64,000 nucleotides of DNA from assembly GCF_901709675.1 (NCBI RefSeq), contig NW_023590235.1:1-64000 (forward strand), given 5' to 3'. Positions within the stretch are counted from its first letter, which is position 1. Each line of letters begins with the position of its first letter. The notes beneath the pieces were generated by a model. The model was given only the letters and a program-made list of their open reading frames with translations, searched no databases and was not told the DNA's origin. Below, one piece after another: positions 54,276 to 64,000 of the stretch. The translations under genes and the position numbers were made by a program. This DNA is from Syngnathus acus. Its lineage: Eukaryota > Chordata > Actinopteri > Syngnathiformes > Syngnathidae.

Positions 54276-54602
54276 GTGAGTTTGTAAAACTGCAGTTTAA
54301 GGTCAGTACTCGTTTTCAATATTGATTTTTATTTATTTCTTTTTTAATTCCACCACTTTTAAATAGTCCATTACATTCATATCTGCTCCTGTCTAGTATT
54401 TACCAAAATCCAAATTTGGTTCCAACAAGATTGGTTCTACAGGACATTATTGTAATAAATAACTCCTTATGAGCACAAGTGTAGATAGTTTTTTTTTCTC
54501 TTTAGTTTGCTGTTAGAAACTGTACCCTTGATCCGTGTGTTTGCTGTCCTAATAAGATAAGTTTAACATATTTTTTTCTGTACTTAAAAATCATCATTTC
54601 AG

Positions 54603-54689
54603 ATGGGCTGATGCCAGAAGTCATAGAAGTGACCTCTTGTACCTTCACATCTCGTGGCCCAAGTAATGAAAAGTCTGCCAAAAAGTGAG
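54603..54689 (+). pseudogene. Internal exon with in-frame TGA (right arm)
   Basis: 87 nt between TTTCAG and GTGAGT, phase 1 on both ends. Mirror of 45783-45869, including the TGA before the donor. The polypyrimidine tract TTTTTTTCTG upstream supports a genuine acceptor. Confidence 0.45.
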
Positions 54690-55525
54690 GTGAGTTTGGA
54701 GTAATCCTTTTCAATATATAACTTTATCACGGTTGCTTTTAAATTGTCCAATTGTTACTACTGTATCAGTATCTAATTATCCTCACATATGCTGCTTACT
54801 AAGATTTAGATGACCCAAGCAAGATATATTAAACACCACGACTTTTTTTCTTAGACATGTAAGGTCTAAAGTTTAGACCTTTTTTCAATCATAGTTGAAT
54901 TTTGTGATAAAATGAAAATTAACCCATCCAAATTTATTTATATCATCTTTGTTTGTCTATGTGTAGCACGTTATCAAAGCAAATTCCCCATACATGTAAA
55001 ACACTGTCTGAAAAAAGTTTTTTTCAGATTTTTATTTTCCCTGATTTTGCAACAACTTGTATCTGTTCTTAATGGTTTTGTCAGAGAAATGGTGCATCCC
55101 AATGTGCTGCCTGTGCAACCTCTGTAGGGGCCAGGAATTGCTTCATCTACCAGCAGTGACACTCTGGTCAAATGCAAAACTGCTTAAAAGTAGTCAAGAA
55201 AATGAGAGACCTCTTTCCCCCACCTCCAAAACTGGGGCCATTCTAATATTGCCCTTTTGTGCATCTATTTTTAATTTTGTTAATATGAAAACAGCTGACA
55301 CTGAAGACCACCGAGCAACTTAAATGACCGGATTAATATCCCAGATAATAACTGATTTACTTATGTCTATTGTGGGCTCATCACCGTTGACAAAGATAGT
55401 TGACTTTTTAAAATATCTCATTTAAATTATTTTGTCGGACTATTGTACATAAAGTGAATGTATTCTTTATGCAGTCTTGTTCTAATTAAGTTGTCAACTA
55501 AAAAGTGCTCTTCTTATGCCCTTAG
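54690..55525. other. Putative intron (right arm)
   Basis: Mirror of 44957-45782. Bounded by GTGAGT and CTTAG. No recognised element. Confidence 0.4.
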
Positions 55526-55743
55526 GTAAAGAAAAAGTTGTGAAAAGAAGCTGGACCCCAGAGGAATGTGCTGCAGTAAATAAACATTTAAGGAAGTATA
55601 TATTGACAAATCAGGTTCCTGGTAAGTTTGACTGCGAGAGATGCATTGCTGCAGAACCACAAGCACTGAGTAACAGAGACTGGAAAGCTGTTAAGTACTT
55701 TGTCAAAAATAGAATAACCACCATGAGGAGAAAATATGAGTGA
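55526..55743 (+). CDS. Terminal exon with W/C-rich basic domain (right arm)
   Basis: 218 nt from the CTTAG acceptor to TGA. A local ATG (55516) lies just upstream of the acceptor and would give 75 residues, but splice phase agrees with the upstream exons, so I prefer the exon reading. It has SWTPEECAAV, GKFDCERC, DWKAVKYFVKNR and a basic tail. It could be a DNA- or RNA-binding SANT-like module by its spaced tryptophans; that is inference only. 55744-56110 downstream repeats GTGTGTA(A/T)AGGTGGACC and ends without a clear AATAAA except TAAAATAAAG near 55956. Confidence 0.55.
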
Positions 55744-56114
55744 AAGAGCTTCCCTTAACAGAGGTAGAAACACATGGCTGGTCCTGTTTCACCATTTGTT
55801 CACTATTTGTCATGTGTGTATAGGTGGACCTCTTAAGGTTGAAATATTAAAAGCGAGCCCCATAACTGACTAAAAATCTCATGTGTGTAAAGGTGGACCC
55901 CGCAAAGCCTGAAGGTTAGAAACAGGCCCCACATGTGACTGAAAAACTGACATGTAAAATAAAGTTTTGAATTGTGTTTATTGAAAGTGATTTTTAGTAA
56001 CAAGATTTTTTTTGAGACTTGCCTGATTTTTTTCATAGTTCTTGGACCACTAGAAAGGGTGGACCCCACAACTCAGTAAAGTACTTTGGGTCCTGCAGAG
56101 GGAGGTTAACAAGG

Positions 56115-56185
56115 ATGCGTGTGTGTGTGTGTGTGCGTGTGCGCGCGTGTGTGTGTGCGCGTGTGTGCGCGTGCGTGTGTGTGTC
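56115..56185. repeat. (TG)n microsatellite (right arm)
   Basis: TG-rich with CG steps, adjoining the tRNA-Gln-like locus. Pattern differs from the left-arm CA tract. Confidence 0.85.
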
Positions 56186-56258
56186 TATTCCATGGTGTTA
56201 TGATTAGCACTCTGGACTCTGAATCCCGTGATCCGAGTTTTAAGTTTCAGTGGGACCT
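56186..56258 (+). pseudogene. tRNA-Gln(CTG)-like (right arm)
   Basis: 73 nt, loop CTCTGAA, Gln body, decayed acceptor and anticodon stem. Mirror of 44224-44296. It shows the likely parent body of the CTC-loop array. Confidence 0.6.
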
Positions 56259-56383
56259 CAAATATTTAGTCAAATAGTATTTGATAAAGTAATCAATCAC
56301 ATGTTCTCCGAGTTACATATACGGTCATATGCAAAAGTATCATTTGTATGCAAAATCTATTTCAAGATTTTCCTTTATCAAAG

Positions 56384-57056
56384 TCAAAAGTCAAAGTCAA
56401 AGTCTGCTTTATTGTCAATTTCTTCACATTCCAAGACACACAAAGAAATCGAAATTACGTTCCCACTATCCCACGGTGACAAGACATAGTACACAATATA
56501 CATACAAGTAAACAACACGAAAAATAAAAACAAGAAGGCACAAACAATGAATAAATAAGAGTGATGAATAAATAATAAATAAATAAATAACATAATAAAT
56601 AAGAGGAGCAAAAATGGAGCAAGTGTGCATACAGCAGACAGTCAGAATATACCGCAAAAGTACAGGACGCTACGCAGAAGGGGGGAGAGAGTTCAGGATC
56701 ATAACAGCCTGGAGTATGAAGCTGTTGGTGAGTCTGGTGGTGCGGAAGCGCAGGCTCCTGTACCTCTTCCCAGAGGGCAGAAGATCAAACAAAGAGTGAG
56801 CGGGGTGACTCACATCACTCACGATCGCGGTCGCCTTGCGGGTGAGATGGGAGGTGTAAATGTCCTTCAGGGAGGGGAGTGAAGCACCAATAATCTTACC
56901 AGCTGTGTTCACTATGCGCTGCAGGGCCTTCATGTTGTATTCAGTGCAGCTACCACCCCAAACAGCGATACAACTGGAGAGGATGCTCTCAATGGTGCCA
57001 CGGTAGAATGTAGTCATGACGGCCGGAGGAGCACTTGCTCGCCTGTTCAGAGGCAA
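56384..57056 (-). mobile_element. LINE 3' end, (TTTGAC)n family (right arm)
   Basis: Mirror of 43436-44100. The minus frame 56670-57056 encodes the RT C-terminus ending [17 protein letters not shown]...LNSLPPSA. Same truncation point, so one insertion event precedes the palindrome. Confidence 0.8.
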
Positions 57057-57090
57057 TATCAGTAAAATATATCATATAATGGACAGACAC

Positions 57091-57755
57091 AATGATATTT
57101 GAGAAGTGAAATGAAGTTTATGGGACTTTCAGATTTGTCAAGAAGAATGGTGAAATATACCTTCAACCAGAATCCACACTCATTGGAAGCTATAGGAAGT
57201 GTCTAGAGCAGTGATTCTTAACCTTGTTGGAGGCACTGAACCCCACCAGTTTCATATGCCCATTCACCGAACCCCTCTTTTGTGAATATATATTTATTTT
57301 TTTCAAATTGAAGACAGAGATGTTTTTACTGGTGCACAAAATGAGCCGTGCATAAACATCACCTTGTTCAAAGAATAGAACCAACACAATGCATGAATTC
57401 ACAACAAATGACATACCAGCAAATCAGTGTGACTTCTGCTGTTGCCTTTGCGAGACCAGTTCAGATATGCGAATTTATTAATCAGGTGTGTTTGGACCTC
57501 CGGAGTGGAGGCTCTGCCGAACCCCTGAAACCGACTCACCGAACCCCTAGGGTTCGACCGAACCCAGGTTAAGAACCACTGGTCGAGAGGCTGTTATTTC
57601 TGCAAAAGGAGGATCTACTAAATATTGATATTGAAATATTGTCATTTTTCTCTTGGGGTGCCCAAATTTATGTACCTGCCTACTTTTGATGAAATAATGA
57701 TTGCACACTGTCTGCAAATCCAATAAACTTCATTTCACTTCTCAAATATCACTGC
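57091..57755. mobile_element. MITE-like element with nested hAT at 57209-57581 (right arm)
   Basis: Mirror of 42728-43392. The nested hAT has CAGTGATTCTTAACCT and AGGTTAAGAACCACTG ends with CTCTAGAC-type flanks. Confidence 0.7.
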
Positions 57756-57834
57756 CGCCATCCACCGTGTATGGATTCGGGCTCGCGCCCAAAATTGAAT
57801 TGGGCTAGTTGATCAACAGCAACGTTTTAAAGAA

Positions 57835-57906
57835 GGGCTTGTCTGGGAGTTGAACCCAGGACCTCCGACACCCAAAGCAAGAATCATACCCCTAGACCAA
57901 CGAGCC
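57835..57906 (-). pseudogene. tRNA-Pro(TGG)-like (right arm)
   Basis: Mirror of 42576-42647, same broken anticodon stem and perfect T arm. Confidence 0.6.
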
Positions 57907-57996
57907 ATGACGGAAGCTTGCAGACCATGTTACATTCCGTGTAACGTTGGCCTGTCAAACGCTCCACATAATGATAGACAACAGTGTTTCCAAGAA

Positions 57997-58068
57997 GAGA
58001 TCGTCCGGGAGTTAAACCCAGGTAATGATGCACCCTAAGCGAGAATCATTCCCCTGCACCGATGAGCT
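57997..58068 (-). pseudogene. tRNA-Pro-like, AGG loop (right arm)
   Basis: Mirror of 42414-42485. Confidence 0.55.
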
Positions 58069-58998
58069 CCATAGTCGACCAGCTGACCCCGTTACATTCC
58101 GATTGGTAGCCCATGGACCTGAAGACTGAATGTCAGTGATTAATGGAATAAATGGAATCTGGTTGGCCTAAGGCTCCTAATTCCCTAACTGCAAGCCCTA
58201 ACGCTAACTCTAAAACCAGAACAATAACCAAACCCTAATAATTAACCCCTAACCTGCTAACTCGCTAACGGTAACCCCCTCACCTTTAACCCTAACCTCT
58301 AATGCGCCCCCTAAAGGTAGTGCCCTCTAAACTTGAAGGCAGGCATATACGAAAAAGACCAGCAGATTGCCCCATTTCAGTACTGTTTTAATAACGTTTA
58401 CAGATGGTTAAAATCCACATAATAGTTATAAGCGCATGTGTTCTGTGAGCGTTCCCCTTTCTGCTTCCTCCCTTTCCTTTCTCCCGCCAAGCAGTCCATC
58501 TTGCCCCAACACAGGGCATGTTCCTTGTTAGTATCGTGGATAGTATCTCTGCTTGTCGCGTGAAAGACTGGGGTTCGGTTTTCAACCCAAGTGCGTTAAC
58601 CTATGTTTGCAGCAGAGTTATTAGAGAGCTGCATTGGTTGTGCGTGCATCTTAAGTGACCTGTTAGTTTTTCAAAATGAACTCAAACTTTTATCTGTAGC
58701 CACCTTCTACTAAATCACTGGTCCCCAACCTTTTTTGCGCCACGGACCGGTTACGTGTCAGAAATATTTTCGTGGACCGGCCTTTATATAAATAAATAAT
58801 ACATTTATATACTATGTGCCTTCTTATTTTTACTTTGTGTATTGTTTACTTGAATGTTTTGTTTGTCTGTGGACCAATTGGGTGTAATATGTCTTGTCTC
58901 CACCGTGGGATAGTAGGAAACGCAGTTTCAATGTCTTTGTATGTCTTGACATGTGAAGAAATTGACAATAAAGCAGACTTTGACTTTGACTTTGATAA
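58069..58998. repeat. Mirror of the duplicated segment, hAT end and LINE 3' end
   Basis: 58380-58715 is the duplicated segment also at 1489-1845. 58716-58790 is the hAT terminus (CACTGGTCCCCAACC). 58805-58997 is the LINE 3' UTR with a GACTTTGACTTTGAC tail on the plus strand. Confidence 0.75.
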
Positions 58999-58999
58999 T

Positions 59000-60610
59000 G
59001 CGTTACAGTAGTCCAGGCGCGACATAATAAACGCATGTATAATAGTTTCCGCATCACGAGAGAATCGGACGAATCTTACGAATATTACGGAGGTAAAAAA
59101 GCGCAATTTTAGTTATGTTCTTATTGTGCTTTTGAAAGGAGAGCGTTTGGTCAAATGTTACCCCGAGATTAGTTACAGTATCGCTCTGAGTGATAGTACA
59201 GTTATCCATAGTTATAGTGGTTTCCTTAAATAAGTGGTGATAACAAGCTGGACCAATTATCAACATCTCAGTTTTATCTGGGATAAGACGAAGGAAATTG
59301 AGAGACATCCATTGCTTGATCTCCGCAAGGCACGCCTCAAGATTACAACAGTCCTGCGGATTTGTCATCGATAACGGCATATATAATTGAGTGTCATCCG
59401 CCTAACATTGAAAACTAATGTTATATTTACGTATTATGTCCCCAAGCGGAATCATATACATATTAAATAGAATTGGTCCGAGTACCGATCCCTGCGGGAC
59501 ACCACAAGTGACGTTATAGAGCTCAGAGGTCGCATTACCATGGACTACTCGTTGTTTTGCTACGAATGGGAGATTTGAAACCGGCCTATAATTACTGAGA
59601 CAGTCCGGGTCGAGATTTGGTCGCTTAAGTAGCGGTTTAATGATAGCGGTTTTAAAGGCTGTCCAGAGGAGACAGACAGATTAATTATATTTAAGACGGA
59701 CGGTCCTAAAATTTGAAGTAATTCTTTAAATAGTTTGGCTGGGAGCGGGTCGAGTGAACATGTCGTTTGCTTAGCCGCACTAACCAATTGCGTGAGCCTT
59801 TCAACGGACACACTTTTAAAATTTGATAGGGTTATTGCATGTTCGTCAGCGCCGGTAATGGGCGGTCTCGACTGAGCGATTGGAACTGTCATCTTGATCT
59901 CATCCCTAATGGATTCAATCTTTCAAGCGAAAAATTTCATGAACCCGTCGGCTGAGTGGAAGGAGCTATCGGAGGTCGGATGGCACCACGTCAGCTTTGC
60001 CACTGTATCAAATAAGTATTTAGGATTGTTTTTATTGAGATTAATAATTTGCGAGAAATAATTAGTTTTTGCTAAAATAAGCGCATCTTTGTATTTCAGG
60101 AGGCTATCGCGCCATGCCTGATGGAAAACCTCAAGTTTGGTTCAACGCCATTTTCGTTCATGCTTTTTACATAATTGCTTAAGCGTCCGTGTTTCACCTG
60201 TGAACCGTGTAGTAGGCTTTCTACGGCGAGTTTTCAGACGTAGTGGCACTACCGAGTCGATGGCATTTAACAATGTCGCATTAAATTCATTTGTAAGATT
60301 ATCAATAGAGCCGATATATGCTTGAAATATATCATTGGAGCCACCGTGTATCACTATATCCGAATGGCTAGTGTTGTTGGACCTACGCTGTTGACTAGAC
60401 CTATTGCGAGCTAGCGCCCTTAGATTAGCTTCTATGTCGGGTGCTCTGCCTCCAGGGATACACATTACCGTGGCTGGATTTTTAAGTGTGGTGTTTTTCG
60501 TGTGATGGAGTCACCTATGACCAAGATGCGAGAGCCAGTAGGCCGAGATGGCTTGGGACGGCTATGCGTCTTAACTGGCTCATCGCGGTTAGCAAGCCGC
60601 TTGGGGCTAA
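59000..60610 (-). pseudogene. SGNH-esterase LINE, right arm
   Basis: Mirror of 39874-41480: GDSIT and GGSNDI esterase motifs (60350-60530), linker, RT fingers, a deletion, [13 protein letters not shown] and a damaged ADDTQLY. The proteins predicted from 59054-59380, 59560-59892 and 60142-60465 are identical to those in the left arm. Confidence 0.75.
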
Positions 60611-60623
60611 TTCAAGATTCAAG

Positions 60624-61820
60624 ATGGCGGCGCCCCAGTTGGCTGCGGCTGCAACGACTCTCGACAACCGACGAGCATTTTCACAAAATATGTCGCCTAG
60701 GACACTACAAACAACACAAAGTTTAGTTTATCCATCCAGTAGGTTAGTATATGATCGCCAGCGCCTGCTGGAGGTACGGTCATCAAGTGTTTTCGGACTC
60801 GTAGCCACAACTACCCTAGTCTGTTTACGTAGCCTCGGAGTGCTTCGGGCACTAGCCCCAGAAGCTCACAATGCAGCGGGCTCGCCGGGCAGCACACGCC
60901 GGAGGAGGAGTAAGCGTAGGCGGTGTGACCGGCGGCGGAAGCGCGGCTGTCGAGGTGGGCTAACGGCTAAGCTTAAAGCTAACCCCTACAAACCGCCGCT
61001 TCCATCCATCTTCCTCTCCAACGTCCGCTCACTGGATAATAAAATGGACCATCTACAACTGGAACTCTCTTCAAAGAGGGAGGTTAAAAACTGCTGCGCT
61101 CTCATCCTGACGGAGACATGGCTGAACTCAGCAATACCGTCCAACGCCGTTAGCCTGGAGGGGCTCGCTACATTCCGCGCCGACAGAAACAGCGAACTAA
61201 GCGGTAAATCCCGAGGAGGTGGGCTGTGTGTCTACATCAACAACAACTGGTGCAAAAATGCTAGATCTGTCGCCAGCTTCTGCTCTTCGGACATCGAGCT
61301 TTTGACTGTTAACTGCAGACCCTTCTACCTGCCCAGGGAGTTTACTGTTGTTAGCATCACGGCTGTGTATGTGCCTCCTAGCGCTAATACTAAAGAGGCC
61401 ATGAGTGTTCTCTATCGGACAATCGGTGAGCGGCAATCCACGCACACAGAGGGTGTTTTCATCATTGCTGGGGACTTCAACCAGGCTAACATGAAGACTA
61501 TTCTCCCTCATTTTTACCAACACGTGGATTTTCCAACTCGGGGAGAGAACACTCTGGACTTGGTTTACACCAATATAAAGGATGCATTCAGAGCAGCCCC
61601 CCGCCCCCACCTCGGCTCTTCAGACCACCTATCTGTTATGCTAATCCCTGCATACAGGCCCCTGCTGATCAGAGCAAAACCCACAGTGAAGCAGGTGAGG
61701 GTGTGTGGTCTGAGGGGGCCATGGAGGCACTCCAGGACTGCTTTGAGTGCTCTGACTGGGACATGTTCAAATCAGCAGCAACATATGACAATCAGATCGA
61801 CATTGATGAGTACGCCATGA
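60624..61820 (+). CDS. LINE endonuclease part, right arm (ends at frameshift)
   Basis: From the ATG inside AAGATGGCGGCG: arginine-rich stretch, then the APE endonuclease (SNVRSLDNKM, LTETWLN, AGDFNQANM, LGSSDH). After KQVRV at about 61705 a GT insertion (GGGTGTGTGG against GGGTGTGG in the left arm) shifts the frame, and the last 38 residues are out of frame. Differences from the left arm include T for A in ATTLDNR and A for S in NSAIPSN. Confidence 0.85.
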   Translation: MAAPQLAAAATTLDNRRAFSQNMSPRTLQTTQSLVYPSSRLVYDRQRLLEVRSSSVFGLVATTTLVCLRSLGVLRALAPEAHNAAGSPGSTRRRRSKRRRCDRRRKRGCRGGLTAKLKANPYKPPLPSIFLSNVRSLDNKMDHLQLELSSKREVKNCCALILTETWLNSAIPSNAVSLEGLATFRADRNSELSGKSRGGGLCVYINNNWCKNARSVASFCSSDIELLTVNCRPFYLPREFTVVSITAVYVPPSANTKEAMSVLYRTIGERQSTHTEGVFIIAGDFNQANMKTILPHFYQHVDFPTRGENTLDLVYTNIKDAFRAAPRPHLGSSDHLSVMLIPAYRPLLIRAKPTVKQVRVCGLRGPWRHSRTALSALTGTCSNQQQHMTIRSTLMSTP

Positions 61821-63616
61821 CTGTGTCAGCCTACATCAACAAATGCACCGAGGACGTCAGCACCACTAAGAACATCATCACCCGAGCCAACCAACGACCC
61901 TGGATGACTGAGGAGGTACGTCATACGCTACGAGCACGGAACTCAGCCTTCAAGTCTGGCGACAAGGAGGCACTGAGGACAGCGAGAGCCAACTTGAACC
62001 GTGCCATCAGGTTAGCGAAGCGAAGCCACAGTCGAAAAATTCAGGATTTTTTCCACGACGCCAATAACACCAGGAGTATGTGGCAAGGCATACGGGCGAT
62101 CACGGACTACAACTTACCCTCCCCCCCGTTGGGTGAGGTTGATGCTGACTTCCTAAATGGTCTAAATAACTTCTTTGGGCGATTTGAGGCACTAAACAGC
62201 ACTCCTGCAGTTAAAACTGTTCCCCACCAGGAAGAGGAGGCACTCTGCCTTGACTCAGCCAACGTGTGGAAGACTCTGAGAAGAGTCAACCCACGTAAGG
62301 CCCCAGGCCCCGACAACATACCTGGGCGGGTGTTCAAGGAATGTGCAGGTCAGCTGGCTGGTGTCATCACAGACATTTTTAACATCTCGCTGGGCCAAGC
62401 CACAGTGCCAGTATGCTTCAAGGCTGCCTCCATCATTCCGGTGCCGAAGAAACCTCAAATCACCTCATTGAATGACTACAGACCTGTGGCACTGACTCCC
62501 ATCATGATGAAGTGCTTCGAAAGGCTGCTTAAAGAACACATCGTCTCCGGACTCCCCCCAACATTCGACCCGTTCCAGAACCGCTCTACTGAGGATGCCA
62601 TCTCCTCCGTTCTTCACCTGAGCCTGGCTCACCTGGAGGAGAGGAACACCCACGTGCGGTTGCTGTTCCTGGACTTCAGCTCAGCGTTTAACACCATCAT
62701 TCCACAGCATCTGGTGGAAAAACTGGAACACCTGGGCTTCAGCACCCCCCTTCGAAACTGGCTGCTAGACTTCCTCACCAACAGACCTCAGTCAGTCCGG
62801 GTCGGACAGAACACCTCAGATGTCATCACCCTCAGCACAGGCTCCCCTCAGGGCTGCGTCCTGAGCCCCCTGCTGTTCACCCTGATGACACACGACTGCG
62901 CCCCCAGGTTCACCACCAATCACATCGTGAAGTTTGCAGACGACACAACGGTGGTGGGCCTCATCAGGGACATCAACGACCTGGACTACAGAGAGGAGGT
63001 GGAGCAGTTGGTGGGCTGGTGCAGAGAAAATAGCCTGATCCTGAATGTGGAGAAGACGAAGGAGATCATCGTCGACTTCAGGAAGAACCAGCCTCACCAC
63101 GCTCCACTGATCATCAACAGCTCAGCTGTGGAGGTGGTCAGCAGCACTAAATTCCTGGGGGTCCACATCACAGACGACCTCACCTGGACTGTGAACACCA
63201 CAACACTAGTCAAGAGGGCACAGAAGCGCTTGTACTTCCTGCGGAGGATGAGGAGAGCCCACCTGCCCCCACCCATCATGAGGACGTTCTACCGAAGCAC
63301 CATAGAGAGCATTCTGACAAGCTGTCTCTCGGTGTGGTGTGGAGGTTGCAGCGCCTCCGATTGGAAGAACCTGAGGAGAGTGGTGAGGACAGCAGAGAGG
63401 ATCATCGGGGCTCCTCTTCCCTCCATTCAGGACTTGTCATCCCAGCGCTGCGTGTCCCGAGCCCGTAATATTATCAGTGACCCATCACACCCTCACCATG
63501 GACTGTTCTCCCTGCTGCCGTCTGGGAAGAGGTTTCGCAGCATCCGCTGCAGGTCCACCAGGTTCTGCAATAGTTTTTTCCCTGCTGTCGTCAGACTGTT
63601 GAACATTCAAACGTAG
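61703..63616 (+). CDS. LINE reverse transcriptase, right arm (intact)
   Basis: A 637-residue frame from the frameshift to the natural stop. Fingers [14 protein letters not shown] and [15 protein letters not shown], motif [27 protein letters not shown] intact, catalytic KFADDTTVVG, ENSLILNVEKTKE, TKFLGVHI, C-terminal CRSTRFCNSFFPAVVRLLN. FDPFQNRSTEDA lacks the few residues (FAYRA) that related elements have between FDPFQ and NRS, in both arms. ATG at 61703 is not a real start. Confidence 0.85.
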   Translation: MWSEGAMEALQDCFECSDWDMFKSAATYDNQIDIDEYAMTVSAYINKCTEDVSTTKNIITRANQRPWMTEEVRHTLRARNSAFKSGDKEALRTARANLNRAIRLAKRSHSRKIQDFFHDANNTRSMWQGIRAITDYNLPSPPLGEVDADFLNGLNNFFGRFEALNSTPAVKTVPHQEEEALCLDSANVWKTLRRVNPRKAPGPDNIPGRVFKECAGQLAGVITDIFNISLGQATVPVCFKAASIIPVPKKPQITSLNDYRPVALTPIMMKCFERLLKEHIVSGLPPTFDPFQNRSTEDAISSVLHLSLAHLEERNTHVRLLFLDFSSAFNTIIPQHLVEKLEHLGFSTPLRNWLLDFLTNRPQSVRVGQNTSDVITLSTGSPQGCVLSPLLFTLMTHDCAPRFTTNHIVKFADDTTVVGLIRDINDLDYREEVEQLVGWCRENSLILNVEKTKEIIVDFRKNQPHHAPLIINSSAVEVVSSTKFLGVHITDDLTWTVNTTTLVKRAQKRLYFLRRMRRAHLPPPIMRTFYRSTIESILTSCLSVWCGGCSASDWKNLRRVVRTAERIIGAPLPSIQDLSSQRCVSRARNIISDPSHPHHGLFSLLPSGKRFRSIRCRSTRFCNSFFPAVVRLLNIQT

Positions 63617-63857
63617 CATTCCTCTGCACACTTGTAAATACGGTTTTTGTCTCCTGCACTGTTTACATACTTTATCACTGCTGCACTTTGTACTCTATAC
63701 TTATCTTATTTCATATTTTTATATAGAATGTCACTTTTTAACCAGCCGCAATACCACTACATTGTTGAAAGCCGTACGCAACGTAATTTCGTTTTGTGTA
63801 CACCCAGTGTTGACAAAATGACAATAAAGTTTGTCTAAGTCTAAGTCTAAGTCTAAT

Positions 63858-64000
63858 GCTAACTGGGCTAGCGGGCTGACTACAGTCCGCATCTGTGTCC
63901 GCCAAAATCTACTGTTATCACACTATTCTCCTCAAGCTGGCGGACATGTCCCTCTAGCAGGGACAACCTCTCTAAGAGAAGGGTGCAGTTGGTGCACAAA
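63858..64000 (-). mobile_element. SGNH-type LINE 5' part, cut by the window edge
   Basis: Mirror of 36490-36632 (ORF1 coiled-coil region). The element and the arm continue beyond the window. Confidence 0.7.

Larger units (their letters stand above)
60611..63857 (+). mobile_element. L2/Rex1-group LINE, full length (right arm)
   Basis: Mirror of 36633-39873: start codon at 60624 close to the 5' end, 3' UTR from 63617 with CAATAAAGTTTGTC and a repeated TCTAAG tail. Confidence 0.85.
50385..64000. repeat. Right arm of the giant inverted repeat
   Basis: Reverse-complement counterpart of 36490-49884 to the window edge, nearly identical. Distinguishing changes: one additional tRNA-like unit (53122-53193), rearranged telomere-like blocks, a 2-nt insertion in the LINE endonuclease-RT linker (about 61705), no deletion at the GSPQGC codons, different CA/TG tract, and scattered substitutions (for example 50828, 51605). 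Confidence 0.95.

Overview
This window looks like repeat-dense genomic DNA from a teleost fish. The signs are DANA/Mermaid-type and other fish SINEs, L2/Rex1-group LINEs with typical 3' tails, several hAT families with 8-bp target duplications, an endogenous retrovirus with a fish-type gag/env, a Ty3/gypsy remnant and many tRNA-like sequences. No intact host gene is evident. Almost every long reading frame belongs to a mobile element. The one host-like candidate is a small three-exon gene remnant ending in a W/C-rich basic domain, present twice.

Layout: 1-1.85 kb holds a SINE, a dispersed AT-rich repeat and a duplicated block. 1.85-12.96 kb is a minus-strand endogenous retrovirus (tRNA-Trp primer site, LTR at the right), with most of pol deleted, env truncated and two LINEs inserted (5.04-8.21 and 9.2-10.98 kb). 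14.3-17.8 kb is a second L2 copy split by a solo LTR. 18.5-20 kb is a hAT element with a nested LINE end. 20-26 kb stacks a duplicated Rex1/L2-like LINE, a Ty3/gypsy remnant with a solo LTR and an RTE-like LINE split by a hAT. 27.2-30.9 kb is an array of tRNA-derived units (Met, Arg and Lys bodies, several with changed anticodons) set in GGGTTAGAG-like repeats and broken by another hAT. 31-36.5 kb carries a LINE, tRNA-like remnants and MITE/SINE copies.

From about 36.5 kb to the window end the sequence is one very large inverted repeat. The arms are 36.49-49.88 kb and 50.385-64 kb, around a 500-N gap flanked by mirrored 106-bp minisatellite arrays. Each arm carries, from outside in, a LINE nested in an SGNH-esterase LINE, tRNA-Pro-like loci, MITE and hAT copies, a LINE 3' end, a tRNA-Gln-like locus, the three-exon gene remnant, telomere-like CCCTAA/GGGTTA arrays, a tandem array of tRNA-Gln-bodied units with a CTC (Glu-type) anticodon loop, tRNA-Val-like loci and the minisatellite. 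The arms are nearly identical but differ by small indels, by one tRNA-like unit and by different frameshifts in the LINE. This fits either two haplotypes joined head to head by the assembler or a genuine young palindrome; sequence alone cannot decide.
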